A stretch of DNA of 15,178 nt from an uncultured Propionivibrio sp. Its GTDB lineage: Bacteria; Pseudomonadota; Gammaproteobacteria; Burkholderiales; Rhodocyclaceae. Where the stretch lies: NCBI GenBank assembly GCA_938040985.1, contig CALHZD010000145.1, positions 1 to 15,178 of the forward strand. Reading direction: 5' to 3'. A program made the position numbers and the translations under genes. The number at the start of each line of letters is the position of its first letter. Position 1 is the first letter of the stretch. Below are positions 13,287 to 15,178 of this stretch, in pieces. The notes below the pieces were generated by a model. The model worked only from the letters and a program-made list of their open reading frames with translations, did no database searches and was not told the DNA's origin.

Positions 13287-14569
13287 GTTGCCTCGACTGC
13301 GCCAAGCCTACTTGCATGGAAGGTTGTCCCGTTAGCATCAATATACCCTCGTTTATTAAGAACATAGAGCGTGGCCAGTTTCTTGCTGCGGCCAAGGTTT
13401 TGAAAGATACGTCGGCCTTACCTGCTGTTTGCGGTCGTGTTTGTCCGCAAGAAAAGCAGTGCGAGAGCCGTTGTGTGCACCTCAAAATGAACGAACCCGC
13501 TGTGGCCATTGGCTATTTGGAACGTTTTGCTGCTGATTACGAACGCGAAAGTGGCAATATCTCCGTACCCGAATTGGCACCAGCCAACGGTATAAAGATT
13601 GCCGTAGTAGGGTCGGGACCTGCTGGCTTGAGTTTCGCTGGCGATATGGCCAAGTTTGGTTATGACGTTACGGTATTCGAGGCCTTACACGAAGTGGGGG
13701 GCGTTTTGAAGTATGGCATACCAGAGTTTAGACTTCCCAATACGATTGTGGACGTGGAAATAGACAATCTTAAAAAGATGGGGGTGAAGTTTATTACCGA
13801 CTGCATCGTTGGAAAGACTATCTCCGTAGACGACTTGGAAGAGCAAGGATACAAGGGTATCTTTGTTGGTTCGGGTGCTGGATTGCCTAATTTCATGGGC
13901 ATACCGGGCGAGAACGCCATCAATATCATGTCGTCTAACGAATATCTTACACGTGTTAACCTCATGGATGCTGCCAATCCCAACACCGATACGCCCATTA
14001 ACCTGGGCAAACGTGTAATGGTTGTGGGCGGAGGTAACACCGCGATGGACTCGTGTCGCACGGCCAAACGCCTTGGAGCAGAGGTTACGCTGGTTTACAG
14101 GCGGTCGGAGGCGGAGATGCCAGCTCGACTTGAAGAGGTGAAACACGCTAAAGAAGAGGGCATCGACTTCCTAACGTTGCACAATCCGCTTGAATATCTA
14201 GCCGATGAGCAGGGTGCTGTTAAGGCTGCTGTGCTGCAAGTGATGGAGTTGGGAGAGCCTGACGCTAGCGGAAGACGTAGTCCGCAACCCATCGAGGGCG
14301 TTACGAAGACGCTCGATGTAGACCAAGTGATTGTTGCAGTGGGGGTATCGCCCAACCCGCTTGTGCCTAATTCTATCCGCGGGCTTGAATTGGGACGCAA
14401 GAATACCATTGTGGTGAATGAAGGTATGCAATCTAGTCGCCCAGAAATTTATGCTGGTGGCGACATCGTTCGCGGTGGTGCAACGGTTATTTTGGCTATG
14501 GGCGACGGCAGAAAGGCTGCCGCCAGCATGCACAAGCAGTTGTCGGAAGAATTGCAACCTGCACTTTAA
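13287..14569 (+). CDS. Glutamate synthase small-subunit-like oxidoreductase (GltD family), N-terminally truncated
   Basis: About 427 residues to the TAA at 14567-14569. The N-terminal part has the 4Fe-4S cysteines (RCLDCAKPTCMEGCP and VCGRVCPQEKQCESRC). Two Rossmann folds follow: the FAD site VVGSGPAGLSFAG and the NADPH site VVGGGNTAMDSCRTAKR. YAGGDIVRGGATVILAMGDG near the C-terminus is the second FAD contact. The protein passes electrons from NADPH to a partner such as the glutamate synthase large subunit. In Bacteroidota the same domain also occurs fused to a dihydroorotate-dehydrogenase-B-type NAD-binding subunit of ~780 residues, and the missing start prevents a choice. Lower GC and codon use differ sharply from all genes to the left. 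The true start is not in the window. Confidence 0.9.
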
Positions 14570-14636
14570 GCGTGCACCGTAATTATTACGTGGCGATATA
14601 ATTCGCTAAGTGTAGACTATACACTCCATTTTATTT

Positions 14637-14679
14637 AAAGTTGCCTTTTCGGATTGAAACCATCCGAAAAGGCAACTTT
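14637..14679 (+). terminator. Strong rho-independent terminator after the gltD-like gene
   Basis: An 18-bp perfect stem (14637-14654 with 14662-14679; AAAGTTGCC at its base) with loop TGAAACC, followed by TTATTTT. It lies 68 bases after the gltD-like stop. Confidence 0.88.
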
Positions 14680-14723
14680 TTATTTTAGGGAGGTTCTAAA
14701 AATACACTCAAGAATGAACTTAT

Positions 14724-14874
14724 AGTCAAACAGAATTGCTTTTGGAAAATAGTTGTTAGAAGAACGCAAGACGTGCGTAGCATGGCATCAATAAATCCTT
14801 ACGCAGAGGAAAAGGAGCACTTTTTGTTTGCTTACGATGCACCTATGGTTTTCCAAATCCATTTCTGTTTGACT
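14724..14874. mobile_element. 151-bp element with terminal inverted repeats (MITE-like candidate)
   Basis: Left end 14724-14749 and right end 14849-14874 are inverted copies matching at 23 of 26 positions, beginning AGTCAAACAGAA at each outer end. The ~99 bp between them encode no protein and hold a 6-bp inverted pair (TGCGTA/TACGCA). TTA-rich bases flank both ends, but no clear target duplication is seen. The size and ends fit a miniature inverted-repeat element or a repeated intergenic sequence of the source genome. No transposase is present. Confidence 0.5.
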
Positions 14875-15178
14875 AATAAAATAAGAAAAGGCATAAGCAT
14901 GGAACTTTTATAACATGCCTTAACCTTGCAAGGAAGGTAAGGCCAATCTGTGCTGTTCAACCTATTTCTTGGAAGATGGTGTTGGTTTGTTGGGTTGAAT
15001 GTTTGTCTTCCTCTAAGTCTTGGCCGATATGGAGAAACATGAGTTTGTGATAGAAACAGCATCTCTCTTGCAAAACGTATAGGATTAACATCATTCAATA
15101 TGCGATTTACCATTGGTAAACCAATTAAACCCCAATCGGGCGTTAGGCCGCTTACCTATTATTTTAGGTTGTTTCCAT
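14875..15178. other. AT-rich intergenic end of window
   Basis: No gene I can support. The frame at 14832-15113 (-) runs through the right inverted repeat and has no domain. Overlapping short palindromes lie at 15106-15120 (TTTACC/GGTAAA) and 15112-15125 (ATTGGT/ACCAAT), possibly an operator or chance. The last ~40 bases are somewhat richer in G and C. Confidence 0.5.

Noticed and set aside
12899..14569. A single 556-residue ClpB-N/GltD fusion protein
   Set aside because: The frame joins two unrelated proteins at a composition break and a short shared sequence; it is a chimera.
14832..15113. 93-residue - strand reading frame
   Set aside because: Runs through an inverted-repeat end and has no domain or good start; looks spurious.
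1..15178. CRISPR array, integrase or complete insertion sequence
   Set aside because: No regularly spaced repeats, no integrase or transposase reading frame.

Overview
The first ~12.4 kb (about 60% GC) reads as one stretch of a beta- or gammaproteobacterial chromosome. The RpoD C-terminus and the flanking CAT-anticodon tRNA have the form usual in those classes. It is dominated by a metal-acquisition locus, all on the + strand. After ~860 bases with no recognisable gene come a degraded copy of an exbB/exbD junction, a Fur-box-like promoter, then tonB-exbB-exbD, a TonB-dependent outer-membrane receptor, a DUF4198-type periplasmic protein, a small secreted protein, a single-pass membrane protein and a cluster A-I (zinc/manganese-type) ABC transporter: binding protein, ATPase, permease and a second, divergent binding protein. 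The likely logic is that the receptor moves a metal or metal chelate across the outer membrane using TonB-ExbB-ExbD, periplasmic factors handle it, and the ABC transporter takes it into the cytoplasm. Zinc is the best guess for the substrate, but the sequence does not prove it; nickel, cobalt, manganese or iron remain possible.

Downstream on the - strand lie a tRNA with anticodon CAT (probably tRNA-Ile2) and the 3' part of rpoD, with a strong terminator beyond the tRNA.

The window then stops being one genome. At ~12,365-12,385 the rpoD fragment breaks off inside a codon run and joins the C-terminal part of a 5-formyltetrahydrofolate cyclo-ligase gene, followed by the start of clpB. This piece is high in GC and looks like Burkholderiales/Comamonadaceae. 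At ~13,278-13,286 clpB in turn breaks in frame into a glutamate synthase small-subunit (GltD-like) gene with lower GC and Bacteroidota/Prevotella-like sequence. A strong terminator and ~500 bases of AT-rich intergenic DNA follow, including a 151-bp element bounded by inverted repeats. Three highly conserved genes cut mid-domain, one join at short shared sequence and shifts in composition make a chimeric assembly (or amplification chimera) from a mixed, perhaps oral, community the best explanation. Nothing right of ~12,370 should be used as genomic context for the metal locus.

The most rewarding biology is on the left: a Fur-box promoter lying inside a decayed exbD copy, two adjacent secreted proteins predicted to begin with histidine once processed, an unrecognised membrane protein between them and the transporter, and a second binding protein that has lost the usual metal-ligand histidines.
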